Shown: piece after piece, positions 39,418 through 46,011 of the stretch
Layout of the letters: each line of letters begins with the position of its first letter
Position numbering within the stretch: position 1 is the first letter of the stretch
NCBI RefSeq assembly: GCF_040045035.1
Contig: NZ_JBDZDS010000010.1
Span: forward strand, 124,001 to 188,000
Reading direction: 5' to 3'
Source of the DNA: Pseudaminobacter sp040045035
GTDB taxonomy: Bacteria > Pseudomonadota > Alphaproteobacteria > Rhizobiales > Rhizobiaceae
Length of the DNA stretch: 64,000 nt
Position numbers and translations under genes: made by a program
Notes under the pieces: model-generated
Database searches by the model: none
What the model saw: only the letters and a program-made list of their open reading frames with translations
What the model was told of the DNA's origin: nothing

Positions 39418-39431
39418 TGGCGGAGGGAGTG
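39418..39431 (-). other. Possible attachment-site remnant: 3' end of a tRNA-Ser
   Basis: The minus strand reads CACTCCCTCCGCCA, the form of the acceptor-stem 3' end plus CCA of bacterial tRNA-Ser genes. The rest of a tRNA is not present on either side. Such 3' fragments are left by tyrosine integrases that target tRNA genes, and a broken integrase lies 2.2 kb away. The match is only 14 bases and no partner copy was found in the window. Confidence 0.3.
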
Positions 39432-39538
39432 TCTAAATAGGTAATCTTCCCAACCAACTGAATAATATCGCTTATTTTACGCGGAATTCCAGAAAATACC
39501 CGGGAAAATACCCGGCATCGCCAAGGCTAAGCTCTTAT

Positions 39539-39775
39539 TCATGCCGCTCCAGACACCGGCAAACCGAGCATCCACTGCATGATATCCGATTCTCTCCATC
39601 TGACGCACGCAGGGCTCAGGGCAAGTGGCCGCGGAAAGGCCTCCGCATCCATCTTTCGATAGATAGTTGAACTACCGAGGCTGGTCATTGTCATTACGTC
39701 CCTGAGCCGCAGTAGACGGTCGGGGAAGTTATCGTTTGCGGCGCGCATCATCGCCCTCCTCGTGTTGAACGCCAT
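39539..39775 (-). CDS. AlpA-like helix-turn-helix regulator / excisionase
   Basis: This 78-residue DNA-binding protein shows 'LLRLRDVMTMTSLGSSTIYR' and 'FPRPLALSPACVRWRESDIM', the AlpA-family winged-helix pattern found in prophage and integrative-element regulators. Such proteins activate integrase or act as excisionases. It is transcribed toward the putative att remnant. An inverted repeat about 90 bases upstream (39861-39874) may be its operator or promoter region. Confidence 0.8.
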   Translation of the reverse strand: MAFNTRRAMMRAANDNFPDRLLRLRDVMTMTSLGSSTIYRKMDAEAFPRPLALSPACVRWRESDIMQWMLGLPVSGAA

Positions 39776-39860
39776 TGGCGCATGCGAAAGCCGCCGGCCG
39801 AAACCGGTGACAGATGAATCGAAATTTCAGGTGATGCTTAATTGGTGACGACTCTGATGG

Positions 39861-39874
39861 TGGTGTCAACACCA
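39861..39874. repeat. Inverted repeat TGGTGT-CA-ACACCA
   Basis: Six-base arms flank two bases, upstream of the AlpA-like gene. The minus strand across it contains TTGACA, which could be a -35 element, so an operator over the alpA promoter is plausible. A separate 11-base direct repeat, GGTGATGCTTA, occurs at 39830-39840 and 39960-39970. Confidence 0.4.
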
Positions 39875-39967
39875 ATGTTTGCCGTCGGTTGTGGCCCGCC
39901 GCCCTTGCGAGCGACGGGCAAAGTCCGGCTGGTGAGACCGGGCCGCTGTGGTGTGTGGTGGTGATGC

Positions 39968-40246
39968 TTAGATGTTTACCGACTTGCCTGCAGCAGCCGC
40001 TGCGGCATCACGCTCGCCGCGTTCGCGGTTGATCCGCTCCAGATTAGCAATCGACGAGACTCGCTTACTTCCACTGAACCCAGCCAGCAGATCGCGGAAA
40101 GCGCCTTCGGCTTCCTCGATCACAATGCGCGCGGCATCGACCTTGCTGTCATCTGGTCCGACATTGGCCTACAATGCAGCCTCAGCGGCATCAAGGAATG
40201 CCTTAACATGGCGAACATCGAGCAAAAGCTGTTCAACATTGGTCAT
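39968..40246 (-). pseudogene. Small hypothetical gene broken by an in-frame TAG
   Basis: A 92-codon frame on the minus strand begins at ATG 40246 behind a good GAGGAGAA ribosome site and ends with TAA at 39970-39968. It is interrupted by one TAG codon (40171-40169) after 24 sense codons. The reading across it is coherent: 'MTNVEQLLLDVRHVKAFLDA' before the stop and 'VDAARIVIEEAEGAFRDLLA' after it. The protein would be helical and charged, with an Ala-rich tail. I do not recognise its family. Confidence 0.65.
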
Positions 40247-40441
40247 TACAGTTCTCCTCATCGCCGGCACGCAGCCGGACGGTTCAACAAGCCCGCACAA
40301 GGCGAGCGACTAGATTCACCCACAAGGGTGCATGCGTTGCGTTGAAAGGCCGCTCAATGGGTTACGATGCGGCGATGTCCTGAAGGACTGAGCTACCAGA
40401 TAATGGAGCAGTGCCTAAAGAGAGAATTTCGGGAGCCATTG

Positions 40442-40612
40442 TCAAGCAGTCTCCTCGACGCGATCGAACATGCCCTGGGTCTCCCACGTGCCATCCGGCC
40501 ACATGATCTCGTGGCGCCAGAGCGGACGCTTGCCGTTTTTCCATTCTTGGAGTTGCTCCTCCGTCGCCGGCTCGAACCTGACCGTGCGGCGCTGGCTGGC
40601 GGTGTTTAGCAT
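40442..40612 (-). CDS. Hypothetical small protein of integrative element
   Basis: From ATG 40612, behind a GAGGAA ribosome site, the gene encodes 56 residues ('MLNTASQRRTVRFEPATEEQ' through 'MFDRVEETA'). It is charged and Trp-rich ('EWKNGKRPLWRHEIMWPDG'). The family is not recognised. It is divergent from the ribbon-helix-helix gene, and both share a spacer with repeated TTGCTAACA motifs, so they are probably co-regulated. Confidence 0.6.
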   Translation of the reverse strand: MLNTASQRRTVRFEPATEEQLQEWKNGKRPLWRHEIMWPDGTWETQGMFDRVEETA

Positions 40613-40639
40613 GCTGCGGGTTCCTCGGTTGAAAGCAAT

Positions 40640-40707
40640 TGTTAGCAAATGTATAGCAATGATTGGAAACCGCAGTCAACTATCAATTGCTAACATTTGC
40701 TAACATT
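40640..40707. promoter_or_regulatory. Multi-copy operator between divergent small genes
   Basis: A perfect 12-base inverted repeat (TGTTAGCAAATG at 40640-40651 and CATTTGCTAACA at 40694-40705) frames the spacer. TTGCTAACATT also occurs twice in tandem with a 10-base period (40687-40697 and 40697-40707). On the left, three TTGCT cores are spaced about 10 bases apart. Helically phased cores of this kind fit cooperative binding by a ribbon-helix-helix protein, and one is encoded immediately downstream. Confidence 0.65.
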
Positions 40708-40721
40708 TCACGGGGAGCCAT

Positions 40722-40886
40722 ATGGCAAAGACCGCTAGCCTAGGAATTCGTATTGAACCAACTGTCAAAGACGCATTAGAGAATGCCGCAAAGGCCGATC
40801 GCCGTACGGTCGCTTCATATGTCGAAAAGCTGATCGTCGACGACCTGGAGGCCAAAGGCTTCTTGCCAAAGGGTGCGGCCGAATAG
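40722..40886 (+). CDS. Ribbon-helix-helix DNA-binding protein
   Basis: This 54-residue protein ('MAKTASLGIRIEPTVKDALE' onward) has the RHH pattern: a short beta strand 'LGIRIEP', then two helices with 'AAKADRRTVASYVEKLIVDD'. Such proteins act as autoregulators, antitoxins or element regulators. A GGGGAG ribosome site precedes the ATG at 40722. The repeated operator directly upstream is its likely target. No toxin-like gene follows, so a toxin-antitoxin role is not supported. Confidence 0.75.
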   Translation: MAKTASLGIRIEPTVKDALENAAKADRRTVASYVEKLIVDDLEAKGFLPKGAAE

Positions 40887-41009
40887 CCTTGACGCTTCGC
40901 TCCACTCCGCCACTTTGATGGTCATAGGGGCGTATCTCGACCAGCTATTCACAGGAAGATGTGCGGCAACGCTGGCGTAAGATCTGCGGGCGACCTGTGG
41001 AGACGTCTG

Positions 41010-41204
41010 ATGAGCAAAGCAGTTGAAACACAACGCAAGGTTTTGTTGTTCGCAGCAAAAATCCTCGTGCGCTTTGGCGACGTATACCTACCCATCTTTG
41101 AGAGGGCCGAGCGCGAATACAAAGAGGCCCTTAACCGAAAATCTGCAATTGAACGTGCGCGCAGGATTGTCCGCGAAGGCGTTCCGGAAGACTATCGGGA
41201 TTGA
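41010..41204 (+). CDS. Hypothetical small protein, copy 1 of a tandem pair
   Basis: The 64-residue protein from ATG 41010 is basic and helical: 'QRKVLLFAAKILVRFGDVYL', then 'PIFERAEREYKEAL' and 'ERARRIVREGVPEDYRD'. It is paralogous to the next gene, matching at 'GDV.LPIF.R.E' and 'RA..IV'. I do not know a function; this type of small protein seems to accompany integrases. A GGAG ribosome site lies upstream, and the start avoids an upstream extension with poor composition. Confidence 0.65.
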   Translation: MSKAVETQRKVLLFAAKILVRFGDVYLPIFERAEREYKEALNRKSAIERARRIVREGVPEDYRD

Positions 41205-41216
41205 TCACTCACCTCG

Positions 41217-41558
41217 ATGGGCTCCGTGCGCCCCGCGTCGCAGAATGAAATGGACGAACCTGGCTCATACTCAATTCCACACCGCAAGCGGATGCTGTCT
41301 ATTGCGGCTCGGCTTGTTGTAGAGCACGGGGACGTTGCGCTTCCGATCTTCGATCGGTGTGAGGCCGAACTTGAAGTCGCCCGCCAGCGGCGCGCAGCAG
41401 TCAACCGAGCGCACCAGATTGTCACCAGGGCGTTCCGAAAGACCCTCGGGATTGACCTCTTCGCTGCACCTTGCTCCGCAAGGCCATTGGTGGTGAGCAT
41501 CTCGGCAGCGACTCCAGAAACACCGACCGCGATTGACGCGACGTCGCACATCAGATAG
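41217..41558 (+). pseudogene. Hypothetical small protein, copy 2, frameshifted tail
   Basis: The frame contains 'RKRMLSIAARLVVEHGDVAL' and 'PIFDRCEAELEVARQRRAAV', clearly paralogous to the preceding gene. Nucleotide alignment of the 3' ends shows a single-base deletion near 41426. Without it, the frame would end '..GVPKDPRD' at the TGA 41453-41455, matching copy 1 ('GVPEDYRD'). With it, translation runs on to 41558 through about 34 unrelated residues. The true start may be ATG 41250. The copy may still make a functional N-terminal domain. Confidence 0.65.
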
Positions 41559-41645
41559 CCAGCGCACGCTGCTTCACCACCAGCAAAACACCACACGAGG
41601 AGAGACGGGATCGTCCTTGGGGCTCTGCCTCAAGGGTAATGTGTT

Positions 41646-42788
41646 TTGTTGCCGGGGGTTGGATTGCCGTTGAAAATCGTTCGCCGAAGTGACTCGGACT
41701 ATTTTTATTTGCGTTGCAGCTTGTTCGGAAAGACGGTCTGCAAATCGACCGGATTGACCGACAGGAATCTGGCTGAAGCGGTTCGCATTCAAACCGAGGC
41801 CAGCATGCTTCATGAGCACGTCTTCGGACCCAAGGCGACCAAGACGTTTTCCGAGGCCGCTGCCTCCTACGTCAAGTCTGGCGGTTCCAACCGGTTTCTC
41901 GATCGGCTTATTCGGCACATGGGGTCCGCCCTGCTCCACACAATTGGTCAGGCTGAACTTGATGAAGCCGCCCGCGAACTCTACCCCACTTCGGCACCGG
42001 AGACCCGCAACCGCCAGTGCTACACACCATTTATTGCCGTCTGGAACCATGCCATCGGGAATGGCTGGGCTGACGTCCGTCAATGGCGGCGGCCGCGCAA
42101 GCCAAAAGGCACCAACGTCGTTCAGTCGGCCACGCAGCGGAGCGGCACAGCGCCAGTGGACTACGAGCGCGCTGCCGAGTTCGTTGCCGCAATGTCGCCC
42201 GCCCCCGCAATGGTGATGACATTCCTCTTCTATACAGGCCTTCGCCCCATCGAGGCGTTCGCTCTAGACGCCACGGACGTCGATATCTCTAAGCGGTGGT
42301 TGGCAGTGCGCACTAGCAAGACTGGCGAGCCGCGAGGCGTGCCGCTGCACTCGTTCTTGTGCGAGTGGCTTGGCCCACTGGTCGAGCGTGGAGGTGAATT
42401 ATTCAGGACGCCACGCGGTGAACCATACGGCGCGGTTCAGAATGGTGGTGGTGGTCTGAAGTCTGCGATCCAGGGCGCGCGCCGTAGGTCCGGAATCAAA
42501 GACGTGTCGCCCTACACCGCTCGCCATACCGTCTCGACAGGCCTAGTTATTGCCGGCATTCACCCGCACATCAAGGATCAGATACTCGGCCACGCGACCG
42601 ACAGCATGTCGCGGCGTTAAACGAACGTACCGCAGCAGCCGTTGATCGAGGCTATCGACACGCTGCCGGTGCCTGACTCATGGCGAAAGCTGGAATGGTG
42701 GAACGACCCGCTGGCCTGGAGCCGCCGTCTGGTTGAGGGGACTGGCGCTAGGAATGATTTGAAGCGAGAATCGTGGAGCACCCAATAG
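41646..42788 (+). pseudogene. Tyrosine integrase with catalytic-Tyr codon changed to TAA
   Basis: The frame encodes a phage-type integrase: an N-terminal arm, a SAM-like core-binding domain, and the catalytic domain with 'YTGLRPIEAFALDATD' (first Arg), 'SPYTARHTVSTGLV' (second Arg) and 'LGHATDSMSRR'. The next codon, where the nucleophilic Tyr of the '..SRRYTNVP' motif belongs, is TAA (42618-42620). Beyond it the same frame continues sensibly ('TNVPQQPLIEAIDTLPVPDS') to TAG at 42786-42788. Without that Tyr the protein cannot cleave DNA. The start is probably TTG at 41646 or 41670. Confidence 0.85.
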
Positions 42789-42799
42789 AAGGATCGCGC

Positions 42800-43033
42800 A
42801 TGGACGATGTCTCGCTGAAAGACGATCTGCTGTTCGGGGCAAACTCGATAGCCAGCTTTCTCGGCGTCGAAAGGCGCCAAGTGTACCACCTGGCCTCGGA
42901 TAGGCTGATACCTTCGTTCAAAATCGGCGACACAGTTTGTGCCAGGAAGTCCACGTTGGTGCGGAACTCCTTGCAGCGTACAGGTCATCTAGCCGCACCC
43001 GCCCGCCCCGCTGTCCACATGCCGCTAGGATAA
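42800..43033 (+). CDS. Helix-turn-helix protein next to integrase
   Basis: From ATG 42800 (GAAGGA upstream) the 77-residue frame encodes 'KDDLLFGANSIASFLGVERR' and 'QVYHLASDRLIPSFKIGDTV', a MerR/excisionase-like helix-turn-helix. After 'CARKSTLVRN' the sequence no longer looks like the family and is Pro/Ala-rich, so the C terminus may be frameshifted. Small proteins of this type commonly follow integrases in Rhizobiales. Confidence 0.7.
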   Translation: MDDVSLKDDLLFGANSIASFLGVERRQVYHLASDRLIPSFKIGDTVCARKSTLVRNSLQRTGHLAAPARPAVHMPLG

Positions 43034-43066
43034 TATTCCTTTTCCCTTGACACCGCACCCTGATGA

Positions 43067-43081
43067 GAACATGTTGAGAAC
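43067..43081. promoter_or_regulatory. LexA (SOS) box upstream of Y-family polymerase
   Basis: GAAC-ATGTTGA-GAAC matches the alphaproteobacterial LexA box GAAC-N7-GAAC exactly. It lies 81 bases upstream of the polymerase start and just downstream of a TTGACA (43047-43052) that could be the -35 element, where LexA would cover the -10 region. Confidence 0.75.
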
Positions 43082-43161
43082 ATCGCCAGCCAACAGGTCG
43101 GCGATGCACCTCTGCACATCATGATTCTCGCGCCTGTCTGGCGCCACGGGAGAGCTTTGCC

Positions 43162-44426
43162 TTGCGTAAACCGGAGACCATCGAAAGGCTGTATCTGGAT
43201 TTCGACGGATTCTTTGCCTCGGTCGAGCAGCAGGCAGACCGGCGCCTTCGGGGCCGTCCGGTCGGCGTCGTTCCATTCGAAGGCACCGACCGAACCTGCG
43301 TCATCGCCTGCTCGCGCGAAGCCAGGGCATTCGGCGTCAAGAATGTGATGAATATCGCGGAGGCGCGCGCGCTGTGTCCCGACCTGGTGCTGGTGCCGCA
43401 AAAGCCTGACCTCTATCGCCGCGCGCACAACACACTCTTGGCGGAAATTGAAACGGTGATCCCGATCGACACCGTGAAGTCGATCGACGAACTCACCTGC
43501 CGTCTGGACGAAGCCGGCCGGAACGAGCCGCTGCAGCTGGCCGCGCGGCTGAAAGGCACGCTGGCGCGCAATGTCGGCCCCTACCTGACCTGCTCGATCG
43601 GTTTTGCTGCCAACCGCCAACTCGCCAAGATGGCTTGCAAGGCCGGCAAAAGCGCCGGCGAGAATTACGGCGACGGCTGCATGGTGTGGCGGCCGGAAGA
43701 CCTGCCCGCCCCTCTCCTCGCCCTGAAGCTTTCGGACATTCCCGGTGTCGGTGGCAACATGGAACGTCGACTGATCCGCGCGGGCATCGATACCGTCGAG
43801 GATCTATACCGGCTGCAGCCGAAACACATGCGCAAGCTCTGGAACAATGTCACGGGCGAACGGCTCTGGTACGCCCTGCATGGCTATGACGCGCAGGCGC
43901 CGGAGGCCGAGCGCGGTATGTTCGGGCATGGGCGCGTGCTACCACCCGAAAGCCGATCCCTGCCCGGCGCCTATGAAATCTGCCGACTGCTGCTAACCAA
44001 AGCCGCTCGACGATTGCGCCGCGCTGGCTACTACTGCAACGGCCTCTGGCTGTGGCTATCCGTGCGCGACGGCGAATGGTCGGGCAAGCTGAAGCTTCCA
44101 GTGGTCAACGACGATCAGGCTATGCTCGCTGGGCTAGCAAAGCTTTGGCTGCTGGTGAAGGACAAGTTTCCACGCGGCGTGACCGTGTTCCGTGTCGGCG
44201 TGACCCTCTTCGAGCTGAGCCCGGCCGACCAACGTCAGATCGACATGCTGCTCAACGACGATCGGTCGCGCAAGCGATGGGAGAATGCCAGCGGCGCGAT
44301 CGACAATCTCAACACCCGCTATGGTCGCACCGTCGTCAGTCTCGGCATAGGAAGCCACCGGCCGGAGGCCATGTTGGCGGCAAGATCAGCTACACGCGCA
44401 TTCCGTCTGCGGAGGATTTCTGGTGA
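43162..44426 (+). pseudogene. Y-family DNA polymerase (DinB/UmuC-like), single-base frameshift near 3' end
   Basis: This translesion polymerase begins at TTG 43162 behind GGGAGAG. The catalytic carboxylates are present: D13 in 'YLDFDGFFAS' and D109/E110 in 'KSIDEL'. The thumb helix-hairpin-helix 'LSDIPGVGGNMERRLIRAGI' and a C-terminal little-finger region follow. Near 44365 one base (probably a G in CCGGAGGCC) is missing. The intended end is in another frame, 'GGHVGGKISYTRIPSAEDFW', with TGA at 44424-44426. As written, the frame runs on to 44958 through about 190 unrelated residues. Only the last 25 or so residues are lost, so activity may survive. Confidence 0.8.
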
Positions 44427-44678
44427 GCACCTGGAAAGAAAACTTGCAGGTCCGCGACTTAGACGATGGCCAGCGGCTGGAAATCACCTGCAAGAGCTGT
44501 GGCCACGTCCACTATCTGACGCGCAAGCTGATCGGCACGTCGCCCGAGCGCGAATTCCTCTAACCTCGACGAGATCGAGCGAGAGACCGCTTGCAAGGCG
44601 CGCGGTTGCCGCGGTGCTGTCCGGCTGGCGATGGTTCGCAGTGGCGACACCAGCGCGTTCGTCGGCGGCCTTGCCTAG
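44423..44678 (+). pseudogene. Small zinc-finger-like protein, single-base insertion
   Basis: A GTG start (44423) overlaps the polymerase stop. The frame reads 'STWKENLQVRDLDDGQRLEI', then 'TCKSCGHVHYLTRKLIGTS', and then meets TAA at 44562. Removing one A there gives 'EFLYLDEIERETACKARGCR' and on to TAG 44676-44678, about 84 residues. The pairs CxxC ('CKSC') and CxxxxC ('CKARGC') suggest a zinc site. Coupling to the polymerase suggests a role in the same repair process; its function is unknown. Confidence 0.6.
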
Positions 44679-44852
44679 CATCCGAAGTTGCCATGAGCGG
44701 CCAGGGAAGCCCACACGACACGCATGCGCATGCGCCGCATCTTACACCGTCGACATCTTATGGTCACGAAATGACCCGGAAAGTGGTCGGCTCTGGACGC
44801 ATTGTCGTTGTGAGGTAGTCGGCTGGCGGGGGCCAATTGGAAAGGGATACCC

Positions 44853-45212
44853 ATGCGTAAAGCTATCATGCTGGCAGCGAGCATCACCTTCATCAGCGTC
44901 TTGGCGGCGAACGCGCAAGAGACACGAGAACCACAGCCGCCGAAGCAAGCACCGGTAGCTACCGAGGCACCAGCGATTCAGCGCATCAATGTTATCGATG
45001 TCAGCGAATTGCCTCAGGAGGCACAAAAGCAGGTCGAACAAGTTGCGGCACAGGCCGGGGACGCCAATCTCCAGCAGCTGCGCACTAGCATCGATGCCAC
45101 CCCGGAAGCGAAAGCCGCGCTCGACGCCAAAGGGGCGACATCTGCACAAGTGGTAGGCACAAGCATGAACACAGATGGAACGCTGACGCTAATCACGAAG
45201 AAAAATACCTAA
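44853..45212 (+). CDS. Secreted hypothetical protein
   Basis: This 119-residue protein has a Sec signal peptide (about 1-21, ending 'VLAANAQE'), a Pro-rich segment ('EPQPPKQAPVATEAPA') and a helical Gln/Ala-rich part ('LPQEAQKQVEQVAAQAG'). The end 'DGTLTLITKKNT' looks like a beta strand. I do not recognise the family. A strong terminator follows, so it is a single-gene unit and appears intact. Confidence 0.75.
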   Translation: MRKAIMLAASITFISVLAANAQETREPQPPKQAPVATEAPAIQRINVIDVSELPQEAQKQVEQVAAQAGDANLQQLRTSIDATPEAKAALDAKGATSAQVVGTSMNTDGTLTLITKKNT

Positions 45213-45225
45213 TTCGGTTCTCTAC

Positions 45226-45253
45226 GGCCCCGGTTTCTGCCGGGGCCTTTTTT
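45226..45253 (+). terminator. Rho-independent terminator
   Basis: An 8-base GC stem (GGCCCCGG / CCGGGGCC) with a 6-base loop is followed by six T. It lies 13 bases after the secreted-protein gene, in the matching orientation. Confidence 0.95.
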
Positions 45254-45372
45254 GAGCTTAGCCAGCGCGGGCTCGAAGTTCACGATCTGCTTACGGCGCG
45301 ATCCATCTGGCGGCAGGACGCCCCAGCGGCAAGCCCTCACTCTCGCCTTTCTGCGCGGGTATGCCTATTCTT

Positions 45373-45684
45373 TCAACAGAGGCTCGACGGGCAACGAGCC
45401 TCAAGAACGGGCTGCAAACATTCCTCAAAGAGGCGCTGCTCCGAGACGCTGAGGTCATTCATGGAGCGAAACATAAGGCTCTGCGCAAGGTGATCTTCTG
45501 GCCGATGCTCGTTGAACAGTCCCTCGTCGATTAAGTCTCGAAGGACATCGAGATAGTCCATATGAAATTGCCAATCCCAGACGTCGTCGTCCTGACGAAA
45601 CACGGACACAGCGGCTTGGGTTTCGCGCGGTACATGGGTGGTCGCCGTATCGGGTTCCTCAACACTGCCTTCCCTATAGAACAA
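45373..45684 (-). CDS. Hypothetical acidic protein
   Basis: The 103-codon frame encodes an acidic helical protein ('DDDVWDWQFHMDYLDVLRDL', 'IDEGLFNEHRPEDHLAQSLM'). The family is not recognised. The first possible start, TTG 45684, falls inside a LexA-box-like sequence, so the true start is uncertain and may be further in. If real, it may be damage-inducible. Confidence 0.45.
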   Translation of the reverse strand: MFYREGSVEEPDTATTHVPRETQAAVSVFRQDDDVWDWQFHMDYLDVLRDLIDEGLFNEHRPEDHLAQSLMFRSMNDLSVSEQRLFEECLQPVLEARCPSSLC

Positions 45685-45693
45685 ACTGAGAAC
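45679..45693. promoter_or_regulatory. Second LexA (SOS) box
   Basis: GAAC-AAACTGA-GAAC is another exact GAAC-N7-GAAC match. It lies between the acidic hypothetical protein (minus strand, overlapping its first codons) and the UvrD-like helicase, whose start is about 320 bases away on the plus strand. Which gene it controls is not clear. Confidence 0.6.
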
Positions 45694-46011
45694 AAATGAG
45701 TCAAGAGGAACGTAGCGGAGCGTTCCTAGCGAGGTCGGCGTGGATCAAGCATTGTGTCGCCGCAGCAACCTGACTGCTTCCAGGGTCCAAGTAGCCGGAT
45801 CGCCTGTAGGGGTCTTTACCTCGAAGAGCGGTCCGCCACGGGGGCAGGACGCGGAAGTCGTGCCTTCATCGTGTTGCTTCGACGAGAGTGTCAGACAACG
45901 CCGCCCTTCGATGAATTTCGGAGGTCATTTCCCGAGAAATAGCCTCCCCGGGGACCTGTCTCGGGCATGCGGCGGTTGCGAACGAACCGGAAACAGAGTT
46001 CATTCCGAGAC
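45685..46011. other. Gene-free region upstream of helicase
   Basis: No supported gene is visible in this stretch. It contains the end of the LexA-box-like site and an inverted repeat GGAACG-N8-CGTTCC at about 45707-45726. The helicase promoter should lie here. Confidence 0.45.

Noticed and set aside
40378..40420. tRNA-like D-arm (GGTAGCTCAGT on the minus strand)
   Set aside because: No anticodon arm, T-arm or acceptor stem can be built around it.
44693..44818. Short His/Thr-rich open frame between the zinc-finger gene and the secreted-protein gene
   Set aside because: It has about 41 codons, no ribosome site and no recognisable similarity.
44427..44958. Apparent 190-residue C-terminal extension of the Y-family polymerase
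   Set aside because: It is produced by the frameshift near 44365; the expected polymerase end and a separate coupled gene are in the other frames.
45740..46011. Short open frames upstream of the helicase
   Set aside because: They overlap each other in different frames and have no ribosome sites or protein similarity.
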